Source: an uncultured Clostridiaceae bacterium
Lineage (GTDB): Bacteria > Bacillota > Clostridia > Lachnospirales > Lachnospiraceae
DNA: 60,035 bases
Direction of reading: 5' to 3'
NCBI GenBank assembly: GCA_947177415.1
Contig: CAMWUK010000010.1
Location: 1 to 60,035, forward strand
Part shown: one piece after another, positions 45,773 through 53,988 of the stretch
How positions within the stretch are numbered: position 1 is the first letter of the stretch
Layout of the letters: the number at the start of each line of letters is the position of its first letter
Program-made: the position numbers and the translations under genes
The notes under the pieces: generated by a model
Databases searched by the model: none
The model's input: the letters and a program-made list of their open reading frames with translations, nothing else
What the model was told of the DNA's origin: nothing

Positions 45773-48294
45773 CAATCCGCCTCATCTTTCTTTACTGCTT
45801 CTTCCGGCTTGGTATTCATAATTGCATAAGTCTTTGTATCTGTTGGGTATTTATCTACAAATGGGATTACCACGTTGTCAAATAAAATAAGTCCACTGCC
45901 CGGCTCAGAGTTTGTGACGTGCATAAGCTGTTTTTCTGACAGTCCCAGCTTATCTGCTAAAATATTCTGGTCTTTGGCATTCTGGTTTAACAGGTATACA
46001 AAGTCACTGTTTCCAAGAATTCCCTCTATCTCCTCCGACTTTAAAAAATCTCCCACGTTTTGGGTAAGTCCTGTTGGAATACCGCCCCACTTTCTGAAAC
46101 GTTTCCAGATTTCCACTGAATAGATGGCGGTCTGTTTCTCCTTCAGCAAAAGATGGAACTCATCACAATAATAACGTGTGGCGATTTTCCTTTCCCTGTT
46201 CTGTGATACCCTGTTCCACACTGCATCCTGTACAATTAACATTCCAAGCTCTTTTAACTGGTTTCCCAAGTCCCTGATGTCAAAACACATGATACGATTT
46301 TGGGAATCTATGTTTGTCCTGTGGTTAAAGTAATTCTGTGAACCATGGACATACAGTACAAGACTGTTTGCAATCCGCACTGCTTTTTTCTTTGCTTCTT
46401 CCTGCATTTCCGGTGCTACATCTTTCGGCTCATATTTTAATAACGCATTATATAAATCCTCAAGGATTGGCATATTCTCCGGTTCTGGCTCTTCAAAGTA
46501 TCTATCATAAATATGTTTAATACAGGTATCTATAATGCCTTTTTCATCATTCTCCAGACCTTCCTTTCCTCCTGCAATCAAATCACACAGGGTAATGATA
46601 AAATCACTCTTTAGTTTCAATGCTTCCTTATCTCCTTTATGGCTGAGCTGTATATCCATAGGGTTCAGATAATCCTTGGAACTGGTTGCAAGCCTTACCA
46701 CCTGCCCCTTTAATGCCTGTACCAGAGGAAAATACTCTCCCTCCGGGTCACAGACAATAATGTCATCCCTCGTCATTAAGAAGCAGGATAATATCTCACG
46801 TTTGGCACTGAAGGATTTTCCACTTCCCGGTGTTCCAAGTATCACTCCGTTTGGTGTCCGCAGCCTTTTGCGGTCTGCCATAATCATGTTGTTACTTAGG
46901 GCATTTAACCCGTAATAAATGGCAGGAGCGGGCATAAATAATTCCTGTGTGCAGAATGGGACTAAAACAGCGGTACTCTTTGTTGTAAGGTCACGCTCTA
47001 TCCCCGTATGGTTGCACCCAATCGGTGCAGAAGCCATAAGCCCCTGTTCCTGTAAATACTGAAGGCAGCGTAAGTTGCAGTTCGCCTGCTGGATAATGCC
47101 CGATACCCTCTGTGTAATGTTTTCCAGCTTTCTTTTTGTCCTGCCGTAACAGGTAATCAGGAAAGTCATTTTGATAATCTTCTGGTTGCTGGTGTTTAAA
47201 TCCTCCAGAAGCTCTAAAGTATCTTTTTCGTATGTAATAATGTCTGTTGGTAAAATATCCATGTCATAGCCGCTGCGGACTGCTTTTTTCTGTTCCTCTA
47301 TTTTCATTTTCTGAATGTTTGTCAAAGCCCCCTTTAGCATCTTGATTGCCTTTACCGGATCCATGGTCTGCATGTGCATGGTAACGGTAAGGTTGTCATC
47401 TATATCCAGAAGTTTTTTTAACAGCTCATCATTAAACCTTGGTGCAATGATGTCCAGATAAAACACACTGCCATACATATTTCCCGACTGGAACCTGTTT
47501 GGATAACGGAAATCAAACCCCGGCGGTGCAATATAATCTTTTACCGATTTTCCCGATTCCGACAATTCTTTGAAGGAAAAACGGAAAGGCTCCATTGTTC
47601 CCTGATTAAAGTATTCATGGAGAACACGAAGCCTTTCCTTTCCGTCCAGTCCTCTGGCATTGGTGCCGATATTATTTAAGTTCCGGATGACATCTTTTTC
47701 AATGTTATTCAGTTTGCTCCTTGCTTCTTTAAATCCGGTGCTTTCCACTCCGAAAATAAGATATTTTGACTTGATAATGCCATTGTTGCCCTTTGCGGAC
47801 TGATGCTTTAACATCTGTGTATATTCTTCCCGGATATCGTCAAACTCGTCATTCTGAAGGGGAATGTCAAACTGGTCTGCAAGCACCTGTTCACTGACCT
47901 GCCGGTTAAACAGGAATAGCTGAAATTTGATAGAGGGATCAAAGTAATTGATAAATTTGCTGTATTCCTCTAATATATCCCCCTGATCCTCTATCTCCAG
48001 TAAATCATAGTTTATGTCGTAAAACTCCACCATTTTTGTAAAATAGGTATGGGTTACCTGACAGATTCCATCCTGATACATTTTTTCAAAGGTTATGGTT
48101 TTCTGTGCAGTAGTGGGTTTTGCCTGTTTTTTCCCTTTTCCGGCAAGCATACCTTTAAGCTCTGCCAGCCGCCTTTTTTCTGAAAATGTCAGCCCTGCTT
48201 TCTGTTTCACAGCCTTTCTGCCTGATTTATTTTCCGCCCCCTGTTGCACAGCTTTTCTGCCTGACTTATTTTCTGCCTTTTGCTTTTGCTTCAA
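45772..48294 (-). CDS. VirB4-type conjugation ATPase (CD1110 family)
   Basis: 840 residues. The C-terminal ATPase has Walker A GTPGSGKS, then DDIIVCDPEGEYFPLV, and Walker B RYYCDEFHLLL. The N-terminal half matches the VirB4/TraE substrate-interaction region. VirB4 energises channel assembly at the inner face of the membrane. The first 30 residues contain a tandem copy of AENKSGRKAV, a basic repeat unusual for the family. It starts at TTG 48294, overlapping the PrgI gene by 29 bases, and its stop overlaps the hydrolase start (TGATG), so the three are coupled. Confidence 0.93.
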   Translation of the reverse strand: MKQKQKAENKSGRKAVQQGAENKSGRKAVKQKAGLTFSEKRRLAELKGMLAGKGKKQAKPTTAQKTITFEKMYQDGICQVTHTYFTKMVEFYDINYDLLEIEDQGDILEEYSKFINYFDPSIKFQLFLFNRQVSEQVLADQFDIPLQNDEFDDIREEYTQMLKHQSAKGNNGIIKSKYLIFGVESTGFKEARSKLNNIEKDVIRNLNNIGTNARGLDGKERLRVLHEYFNQGTMEPFRFSFKELSESGKSVKDYIAPPGFDFRYPNRFQSGNMYGSVFYLDIIAPRFNDELLKKLLDIDDNLTVTMHMQTMDPVKAIKMLKGALTNIQKMKIEEQKKAVRSGYDMDILPTDIITYEKDTLELLEDLNTSNQKIIKMTFLITCYGRTKRKLENITQRVSGIIQQANCNLRCLQYLQEQGLMASAPIGCNHTGIERDLTTKSTAVLVPFCTQELFMPAPAIYYGLNALSNNMIMADRKRLRTPNGVILGTPGSGKSFSAKREILSCFLMTRDDIIVCDPEGEYFPLVQALKGQVVRLATSSKDYLNPMDIQLSHKGDKEALKLKSDFIITLCDLIAGGKEGLENDEKGIIDTCIKHIYDRYFEEPEPENMPILEDLYNALLKYEPKDVAPEMQEEAKKKAVRIANSLVLYVHGSQNYFNHRTNIDSQNRIMCFDIRDLGNQLKELGMLIVQDAVWNRVSQNRERKIATRYYCDEFHLLLKEKQTAIYSVEIWKRFRKWGGIPTGLTQNVGDFLKSEEIEGILGNSDFVYLLNQNAKDQNILADKLGLSEKQLMHVTNSEPGSGLILFDNVVIPFVDKYPTDTKTYAIMNTKPEEAVKKDEAD

Positions 48295-48649
48295 GGTAAT
48301 GTACCTCCCTTCTGATTTTTTCCTGTTCTTCTAACTGTCTGTAAAGATTTTCTGACTGATATGGTCTGATTCCCGGTGTGAGAAATTTCTGCTTTATCAT
48401 AAAATACAGAATCTTTTCTGCCGGGAAACCATCCCTTGTATACATTGCCAAAAAGAAAAACGGTGCCATTACCCCTACCATAAGAAAGGCTGCCCCCTGT
48501 GTCCCTATCATGTCTTTGGTAAGAAAATACAGTGGGACACCTGTAATGGCAGCTCCGCTAAAACAGATAATCTGTCTTTTTGTCAGGTTTAAGGCTACTT
48601 TTGTTTTAATGCCGCTTAAATCTTTCGGCACTGGTACTGATATTGCCAT
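48266..48649 (-). CDS. PrgI family membrane protein
   Basis: 127 residues starting MAISVPVPKDLSGIKTKVAL, the family hallmark. Two membrane segments (about 35-75) and a charged C-terminus follow. PrgI proteins precede VirB4 in Gram-positive type IV systems and are the VirB3-like partner. The start is ATG 48649, with AAAGGAG 6 nt upstream; an in-frame ATG at 48667 has none. Confidence 0.9.
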   Translation of the reverse strand: MAISVPVPKDLSGIKTKVALNLTKRQIICFSGAAITGVPLYFLTKDMIGTQGAAFLMVGVMAPFFFLAMYTRDGFPAEKILYFMIKQKFLTPGIRPYQSENLYRQLEEQEKIRREVHYLEAKAKGRK

Positions 48650-48678
48650 TGTCTGCTCCTTTCCCATACATGCCCGTT

Positions 48679-49551
48679 TTAATGGGCATTGAAGATTGAT
48701 TTTGATAAGGAACCTGTCTTAAATAGGCTGAAACAGAGAATTACGGTATAGGCTGCCACTGACCACAGTGCGGTATGTAAATTGGATGCTACTGTGACAC
48801 TTGTAACAAGCACTGCGTAGATTGCCACACATACCATAATGAAGAATCCCTGAAATGCCAATGCAATAAGTCCCTTTAAATAATTGGTTCCGACACTTCC
48901 CCATTCCCTGTTGGTAACGGTTGCTGCCGGGATTGGTGCTACTGATACATAAAGATATATTTCTATCATGCGTCCATATAATATGACGGTGATGAGGACA
49001 GACATGATATTCATACAAAGGCTGATAATCATGGTTTCCATTCCAAGCCCTATCAGTTCCCCGATTCCCATGTCCTTTAGCTGATGATTAAACATGGTAA
49101 CCAACGCAGACTGCACATCCAGACTTGTAGAGCCGGATATAGTCGATGCTGCCTGTGTCACCACATGGCTTCCCACATCAAATACTGCCATGACTATATC
49201 AAAGGTCTGGCTAAGTAAGCTGACAGCGATACAAGCCTTGAATATAAAACGGAAAAACAGGCTTGTATCAAAGTCATGCATGTTGTTTTTGTCGATTACC
49301 ATGGTGATCAGCTCATAGATCAGCACAAAGCTGATTATCATTCCTGCTATGGGGATTATCACGTTTTCTGATAAAGTCCTGACCATACTAAAAATTCCGG
49401 AATTCCATGTGCTGGGTGTCTTGCTGACCTCCCCGGCAATCGTGCCTACCTTTTCATTGACATCGGTAAACATGTTTTCCAGATTGGACAGCACCCACCC
49501 TTGCAGCATTTCCTTTATGAAATCAGTAATCTTGTCTAAAATTCCGCCCAT
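48679..49551 (-). CDS. TrbL/VirB6-like channel protein (CD0415/CD1112 family)
   Basis: 290 residues with five to six membrane segments and an N-terminal amphipathic stretch (DKITDFIKEMLQGWVLSNLE). This is the polytopic VirB6/TrbL-type inner-membrane channel component of Tn1549-like elements. The start codon abuts the stop of the Maff2 gene (TAA then ATG), so the two are coupled. A conserved RGLIALAFQGF-like block (KGLIALAFQGFFIMVCVAIY) is present. Confidence 0.88.
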   Translation of the reverse strand: MGGILDKITDFIKEMLQGWVLSNLENMFTDVNEKVGTIAGEVSKTPSTWNSGIFSMVRTLSENVIIPIAGMIISFVLIYELITMVIDKNNMHDFDTSLFFRFIFKACIAVSLLSQTFDIVMAVFDVGSHVVTQAASTISGSTSLDVQSALVTMFNHQLKDMGIGELIGLGMETMIISLCMNIMSVLITVILYGRMIEIYLYVSVAPIPAATVTNREWGSVGTNYLKGLIALAFQGFFIMVCVAIYAVLVTSVTVASNLHTALWSVAAYTVILCFSLFKTGSLSKSIFNAH

Positions 49552-49773
49552 TTATTTTGTGGAGAACAGTGTAGAAAGCTGTGAGATCACCGTCTGTGCC
49601 ATAATAATAATGCCGCCTCCAGCCATGAGCTGTTTGATGCCCTGTGATTTTGCACCCGGATTATCATTACCATAACCTTCCAAAAGGTTAATGACTCCCC
49701 ATACGCCTACACCTGCTCCGATTGCTGTTACTACTGTTTTTAATCCTGTTACTGCTGTTGTAAAAAATGCCAT
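49552..49773 (-). CDS. Maff2 family small membrane protein (VirB2-like)
   Basis: 73 residues with two membrane helices separated by a short loop (NLLEGYGNDNPGAKSQ). Maff2 proteins lie before the VirB6-like gene in these elements and are plausible VirB2/pilin-like subunits. GAGGT precedes the ATG. The upstream region holds mutually exclusive hairpins (49843-49904). Confidence 0.88.
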   Translation of the reverse strand: MAFFTTAVTGLKTVVTAIGAGVGVWGVINLLEGYGNDNPGAKSQGIKQLMAGGGIIIMAQTVISQLSTLFSTK

Positions 49774-49842
49774 TTCTATTTACCTCTTTCTTTCTATAAA
49801 ATAATGTGTGTTGTTGTAATTAGAAAGAGTTTGCTATGTAAT

Positions 49843-49904
49843 ATGCCCCATCCTGTGATAAAATAAGGACAGGGCATTTCTTTAGGAAGAACCCTGTGGG
49901 GCAT
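49843..49904 (-). promoter_or_regulatory. Structured leader before Maff2 gene
   Basis: On the minus strand three blocks can pair in different ways: ATGCCCCA with TGGGGCAT (8 bp, outer), ACAGGG with CCCTGT (inner), or ATGCCC with GGGCAT. Alternative hairpins of this type can control translation or termination. No T-run follows, and no gene is convincing in the 374-base gap between virD4 and Maff2 (49774-50147). Confidence 0.4.
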
Positions 49905-49986
49905 CCGATACTTTCAGTTTGGCGGTTGGCGGTATCGGTTGCCTTTTTATTTCTCCTAAAGCACATGCAAAACTCCTGTTTCTTTG

Positions 49987-50147
49987 CTTCTGGACATTTT
50001 GTCCAAAGGTTGTATGTTTGGTTTATGGGTTCCATATTCAATTTTTGTTTTTACACTTTTGGACTTTTTGTCCAGAAGTTTTTTGTCTGGTTTACGGGTT
50101 TCATATTCAATTTTTGTTTTTACACTTTTGGACTTTTTGTCCAGAAG
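49987..50147. repeat. Three tandem 69-bp units carrying the palindrome
   Basis: Palindromes CTTYTGGAC-5-GTCCARAAG lie at about 49987-50008, 50056-50078 and 50125-50147, each followed in the first two units by a common spacer (GGTTTATGGG or GGTTTACGGG, then a T-rich run). Units two and three are nearly identical over 50 bases. The last palindrome ends one base before the virD4 stop codon. Confidence 0.75.
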
Positions 50148-51989
50148 TTATGCTTCAATTTCCCCTGCATCAAAAACTTCATCCACCTTCATATCTGGCT
50201 TAACTTTCAGCCTTGAAAGGTTTTTGACATATTTTTCAATGTCAAAGGCATTCTTTTCGTCATAGTCTGACAGGTATCTGTACTGTTTGTGCTTTGTAAT
50301 ATCATATTTATTTGAGAAAAAAGGTCTCACACCTCTAAGCTGCATAATACATTTCCCGCCATCCATGACTGCAATCTCGTCCTGACTCATCAACGCTTTT
50401 CCAGTCTTTTGATAATTTAAACCATAGGACTGGCTCGTACCTCTTGTATCCGAGGTGTTATAAAGGTCAATGGTTTCTTTACCCAATACTTCCTCCAGCT
50501 CTTTCAGCGTGGTCTTTTCCTTTCCTCCAAGGAACAGGGTGGTATCACAATTCCCTTCAATGGTGTCGGCGTTGTCCTTATAAATCGCCTTAAGCTGGGA
50601 CTTTGACTGCAAAATAATAGAAGCTGATATTTCCCTGCTCCGGATTGTTGCAATCAGCTTCTCAAACTTTGGGATCTGCCCAATATTTGCAAACTCATCA
50701 AGTAAGCAGCGTACATGTACGGGCAGTCTGCCATTATATACATCATCTGCCCTGTCACAGAGCAGGTTAAAAAGTTGGGTATACATGATTGACACAATGA
50801 AATTGAAAGTATCGTCTGTGTCAGAAATGATAACAAACAATGCTGTTTTTTCATCCCCTAACATATCCAGTTCCAATTCATCATAAGCGGTCAAATCACG
50901 CAGTTCCTTAATATCAAAGGGTGCTAATCTTGCACCGCAGCTAATTAGTATTGACTTCGCAGTTTTGCCCGCAGCCAGCTTGTATTTCTTGTACTGCTTG
51001 ACTGCAAAGTGTTCCGGTTCTCTCTCCTCAAGCTCCTCAAACATTAAATCCACCGGATTTTTAAACTCCTCATCATCCTCCCTTGCTTCACTGGCATTTA
51101 TCATGTCCAGCAGGGTGGTAAAGTTCTGTTCTTCCTCCACACACTCATACCAGATATACCCGATAAGAGCAGTGTAATAGAGCTTTTCGGCTTTCACCCA
51201 GAAATCCTCTGTGGCTTGCTGTCCTTCGCCTTTTGTGTTTACGATAATCGTGTTTACGAGTTTCAAAATATCCTTTTCACTCCTGATATAGGCAAACGGA
51301 TTGTAGTGCATGGATTTTTTGAAGTTAATGGTATTTAATACTTTTACCTTGTATTGGTTCTTTACAAGCATTTTTCCACACTCTACTAAAACCGTTCCTT
51401 TTGGGTCTGTCACAACGTATGAGCTGTGCATCTGCATGAGGTTTGGTTTTACAAAAAATCTGGTCTTACCCGAACCCGATCCTCCGATTACCAGGATATT
51501 TTTATTTCTTGCATATTTGGGATTTTTTGGTCTGCCGGACATCATAAGCCTTTCTGTTTCTGTAAGTATGACATTGTTCTCAAAGACTTTGTCCGTATAT
51601 GGTTCCATATCTTTTTCATTTCCCCACCTTGCAGAACCGTATTCCCTGCCCTGCCGGAATTTCTTGGCATTCTTGGCTTTGAAATATACCATAAGCCGGA
51701 GTGCCACACCACACCCTGCCCCTATCAGCAAGTCTTTTGGAAAAAAGCTGGGCAGTGGATTCTGAAATAAATCATTCAGCCCGTTCATGGCTGCAAGCAT
51801 CCTGTCGGAAGTATTGTCACCCGGTGCTGTTCTCCAGAGCCATGCCACTTTATCGCAGAAATATCCCACAAAGATATAGGGAAGGTTCATAATCAGCAGT
51901 TTCTTTGTGTCTGCTTTCCCTGCTTTTTCTTTTAAATTTTCAGGAACCGCTTTCAGGTCTCCCGCAATCCCTTCTATGATTTTGCTCAT
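50148..51989 (-). CDS. VirD4-type coupling protein (CD1115 family)
   Basis: 613 residues. Two N-terminal membrane segments, then a TraG/VirD4 ATPase with Walker A VIGGSGSGKTRFFVKPN and Walker B CLLDEFANIGQIPKFEKLIA, plus ILQSKSQLKAIY. Coupling proteins bring the relaxase-DNA complex, and protein substrates, to the channel. It starts at ATG 51989, overlapping the PcfB stop (ATGA), so PcfB and VirD4 are made together; PcfB is the known accessory of this class. All catalytic motifs are intact. Confidence 0.95.
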   Translation of the reverse strand: MSKIIEGIAGDLKAVPENLKEKAGKADTKKLLIMNLPYIFVGYFCDKVAWLWRTAPGDNTSDRMLAAMNGLNDLFQNPLPSFFPKDLLIGAGCGVALRLMVYFKAKNAKKFRQGREYGSARWGNEKDMEPYTDKVFENNVILTETERLMMSGRPKNPKYARNKNILVIGGSGSGKTRFFVKPNLMQMHSSYVVTDPKGTVLVECGKMLVKNQYKVKVLNTINFKKSMHYNPFAYIRSEKDILKLVNTIIVNTKGEGQQATEDFWVKAEKLYYTALIGYIWYECVEEEQNFTTLLDMINASEAREDDEEFKNPVDLMFEELEEREPEHFAVKQYKKYKLAAGKTAKSILISCGARLAPFDIKELRDLTAYDELELDMLGDEKTALFVIISDTDDTFNFIVSIMYTQLFNLLCDRADDVYNGRLPVHVRCLLDEFANIGQIPKFEKLIATIRSREISASIILQSKSQLKAIYKDNADTIEGNCDTTLFLGGKEKTTLKELEEVLGKETIDLYNTSDTRGTSQSYGLNYQKTGKALMSQDEIAVMDGGKCIMQLRGVRPFFSNKYDITKHKQYRYLSDYDEKNAFDIEKYVKNLSRLKVKPDMKVDEVFDAGEIEA

Positions 51990-52471
51990 AATGACTGCCC
52001 CCTGTCTTTCTGATGTTCCCTTGCCCTCTCCCTGTTTTTATCTTTGGAAAGTATCTTTTTAAACTGTGCCAGCTTCTCTTTTACGGATACCCGGTTTCTG
52101 CCCTGTTTCTTCTCATTTGCCTTAACAAACTCCTTAAATGCCTGTGTCAGCACATCGGCATCCCTGCCTTTAAAAAACACCAGATATTTGGGCGGTGTTG
52201 TTGTCTTATCCTTTTTTATGGCGAAATCTACCTTATATTTCTTGGCTGTTCTCTCAAAGGATTTAATATTGCCCTCGGTGATTTCTATATTGGAAACACC
52301 TGCGTTCTGCCCTACCAGCTCTTTTACGGTCTGTTTTCCCTGTCTTGGCTGGCTGTGCTTCTGCTTCTGGCTGTCCAGATACATCTTAAGCAGCTTTTTT
52401 AAGACACCTGCTGTCAGTTTTGAGGTTTTTACTGCAAAGGCAATGGTTTTTTGTGTTGTTTCTTCCTGCAT
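51986..52471 (-). CDS. pcfB: PcfB family protein (DUF3801) with RVSVKEKL tail
   Basis: 161 residues. Core features KTIAFAVKTSKLTAGVLKKL and KYLVFFKGRDADVLTQAF match PcfB/DUF3801, the accessory of the PcfC/VirD4 coupling protein in pCF10-like systems. The C-terminus carries NRVSVKEKLAQFKKIL and terminal DRGQSL, the tail also found on four other ICE proteins. AGGAGG precedes ATG. It overlaps virD4 by four bases. As PcfB helps recruit substrates, the shared tail may mark an interaction network (inference). Confidence 0.9.
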   Translation of the reverse strand: MQEETTQKTIAFAVKTSKLTAGVLKKLLKMYLDSQKQKHSQPRQGKQTVKELVGQNAGVSNIEITEGNIKSFERTAKKYKVDFAIKKDKTTTPPKYLVFFKGRDADVLTQAFKEFVKANEKKQGRNRVSVKEKLAQFKKILSKDKNRERAREHQKDRGQSL

Positions 52472-52507
52472 TTCTACCTCCTTGCTTTTTGTTAGATGTA
52501 TGCCCTG

Positions 52508-52546
52508 CTATGGTGGAACATACAGCCTGTGTAATAAATATTTCAT
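52508..52546 (-). CDS. 12-residue leader peptide upstream of pcfB
   Basis: A strong AAAGGAG box 4 nt before ATG opens a frame encoding MKYLLHRLYVPP. It ends 36 bases before pcfB. A palindrome copy lies directly before the ribosome box. It may be a regulatory leader peptide or the stub of a lost gene. Confidence 0.4.
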   Translation of the reverse strand: MKYLLHRLYVPP

Positions 52547-52560
52547 AATGCTCCTTTCCA

Positions 52561-52583
52561 CTTTTGGACGTTTTGTCCAGAAG
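52561..52583. repeat. Dispersed palindrome copy 6
   Basis: CTTTTGGAC, five bases, GTCCAGAAG: same palindrome as the tandem copies near 50,000. It lies between the DUF4062 terminator and the pcfB leader peptide. Confidence 0.65.
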
Positions 52584-52591
52584 TTGCATAA

Positions 52592-52636
52592 ACACAAAAA
52601 GGGCAGCTATAAACCTTTATGGTCTATAACTGCCCT
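52592..52636 (-). terminator. Terminator after DUF4062 gene
   Basis: Minus strand AGGGCAGTTATA (52625-52636) pairs with TATAGCTGCCCT (52600-52611) over 12 bp with one G-U, followed by TTTTTG. It would stop transcripts of the rep/par half before pcfB unless read through. Confidence 0.75.
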
Positions 52637-52662
52637 GACGCTGTGTATAATATTTATAATTA

Positions 52663-53616
52663 TTATTTTAATGCATTTAATTCATTCATCACTCTAATTC
52701 CTTTATCTGTAAGCTCAAGCATTTCATTATTTTTCTTATCAACCGATTGCTTTAATAAACCAAGTTGGATATATTGATTTTTTACCACTAATGCCTGTTG
52801 ACTTTCAACATAATACCCACTTTTAAAGCTACTAACCGCATCTATAAAATCTTTTGTATTATGTACTCCCGTTAATCTTAAAGATATAAATTTAAATAAT
52901 TCATCCAATGTTGTTTCAATATCTACTTCATGAATAATAGTATTTGCAGTAAGTATCACACACCTTTCTGTATAGTGTAATTTTATTTTATAACCATAGA
53001 ATGGCAGGCTTTCATCAACTCCTGTATCCTGTTCACATTCCTCCAGTCTGTTTTTCAACTCTTCGTTTTGATTCTGTAAATCTAATATTTGTTTCAACAA
53101 ATCTGTTTGATTATATCCATTATCTCTTACCCAGCCTGGTCTACTTATTTCCTGCTTTGCTCTCATAATAGAAATAGCTACTTTGCCCGATAAATCTCCA
53201 ATATCTTTCCAAACACTTGCTAATCTGTTATTTAAAGCTTTCTTTTTAAATTCCGCAAGCTTTCCCTGCTTAATTACATCTTCTGTATTGCTACTATCTT
53301 CTATTGCCGAATTTTCTAATGCAAATACTAAAACAGGAATTTCTTTTGACAATGCATATTCATATTCCATCTCTGTATAACTTAAACCTGTCGCCTCATT
53401 TATTGAGCCATATCTATTTCCTATTATTAAAACATAATAGTCACATAAATCAATTACTTTCTTTATGACATTAAATTGCTCATCATCTGTCGCCACAAAA
53501 GCTTCCATTCCTGCGGGAATACAATCAGCCATTAACAATAATTCCAAAACCTTTTTTCGTTCTTCCACCAAATCAGTATATGTAGAACTAATAAATACTT
53601 GATATTTCTTATCCAT
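52663..53616 (-). CDS. DUF4062 domain protein, probable defence cargo
   Basis: 317 residues. The N-terminal 110 residues are a DUF4062 domain (KYQVFISSTYTDLVEERKKV; CDYYVLIIGNRYGSI; EMEYEYAL), a TIR/SEFIR-like alpha/beta fold. A coiled coil (about 165-185, LQNQNEELKNRLEE) and a C-terminal part ending in a winged-helix-like segment (IQLGLLKQSVDKKNNEMLEL) follow. DUF4062 domains occur in bacterial immune proteins, so a defence role is plausible but not shown. AAGGG precedes ATG. The AT-rich composition and own terminator, in contrast to neighbours, mark it as inserted cargo between DUF6050-like gene and pcfB. Confidence 0.8.
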   Translation of the reverse strand: MDKKYQVFISSTYTDLVEERKKVLELLLMADCIPAGMEAFVATDDEQFNVIKKVIDLCDYYVLIIGNRYGSINEATGLSYTEMEYEYALSKEIPVLVFALENSAIEDSSNTEDVIKQGKLAEFKKKALNNRLASVWKDIGDLSGKVAISIMRAKQEISRPGWVRDNGYNQTDLLKQILDLQNQNEELKNRLEECEQDTGVDESLPFYGYKIKLHYTERCVILTANTIIHEVDIETTLDELFKFISLRLTGVHNTKDFIDAVSSFKSGYYVESQQALVVKNQYIQLGLLKQSVDKKNNEMLELTDKGIRVMNELNALK

Positions 53617-53682
53617 AATAACCCTTTCTTTTACCTTACCAATTTCTAACTATAACTTTACCTTTTCCATTTCGTTCAGATG

Positions 53683-53988
53683 TTAATTCCCTGTTGCTAT
53701 TTTTACAATTTCCACCGGAATACTGATAATTTTAACAATCAGCACAACTCCTCCTATCAGTCCGCCTATGATACAGTTTAATGCAAGTACTCCTATGCTT
53801 CCTCCAATGTCAAAATTCCTTGGCACAAGCCACAGATACATCCTCCTGATACCAAAGGGACACCCTGCTAATATCCAGAATAAAAACCAGTCAAAGCCTT
53901 CTGCTTTCTTACACACCGGATAACATACAGTCAGCCACAGTGCAATCAGTATTGCGGGAAAAACTATTTTAAATAACACCCTTTTCAC
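53683..53988 (-). CDS. DUF6050-like small membrane protein
   Basis: About 101 residues with three to four hydrophobic segments and the conserved block FWILAGCPFGIRRMYLWLVP. It matches what I know as DUF6050, a small membrane protein encoded after repA in these ICEs; function unknown. I prefer the GTG at 53988, 8 nt after GGAGG, to the upstream ATG at 54012. It overlaps the 3' end of repA by 20 bases. Confidence 0.72.
   Translation of the reverse strand: MKRVLFKIVFPAILIALWLTVCYPVCKKAEGFDWFLFWILAGCPFGIRRMYLWLVPRNFDIGGSIGVLALNCIIGGLIGGVVLIVKIISIPVEIVKIATGN

Noticed and set aside
49820-50041. 73-codon minus-strand frame between Maff2 and virD4
   Set aside because: It runs through the palindrome repeat and the hairpin leader, has no ribosome site and no family resemblance.
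45290-52583. CRISPR array from spaced palindromes
   Set aside because: Spacing is irregular, copies lie in coding DNA, no cas genes; repeats are palindromes of about 23 bp only.
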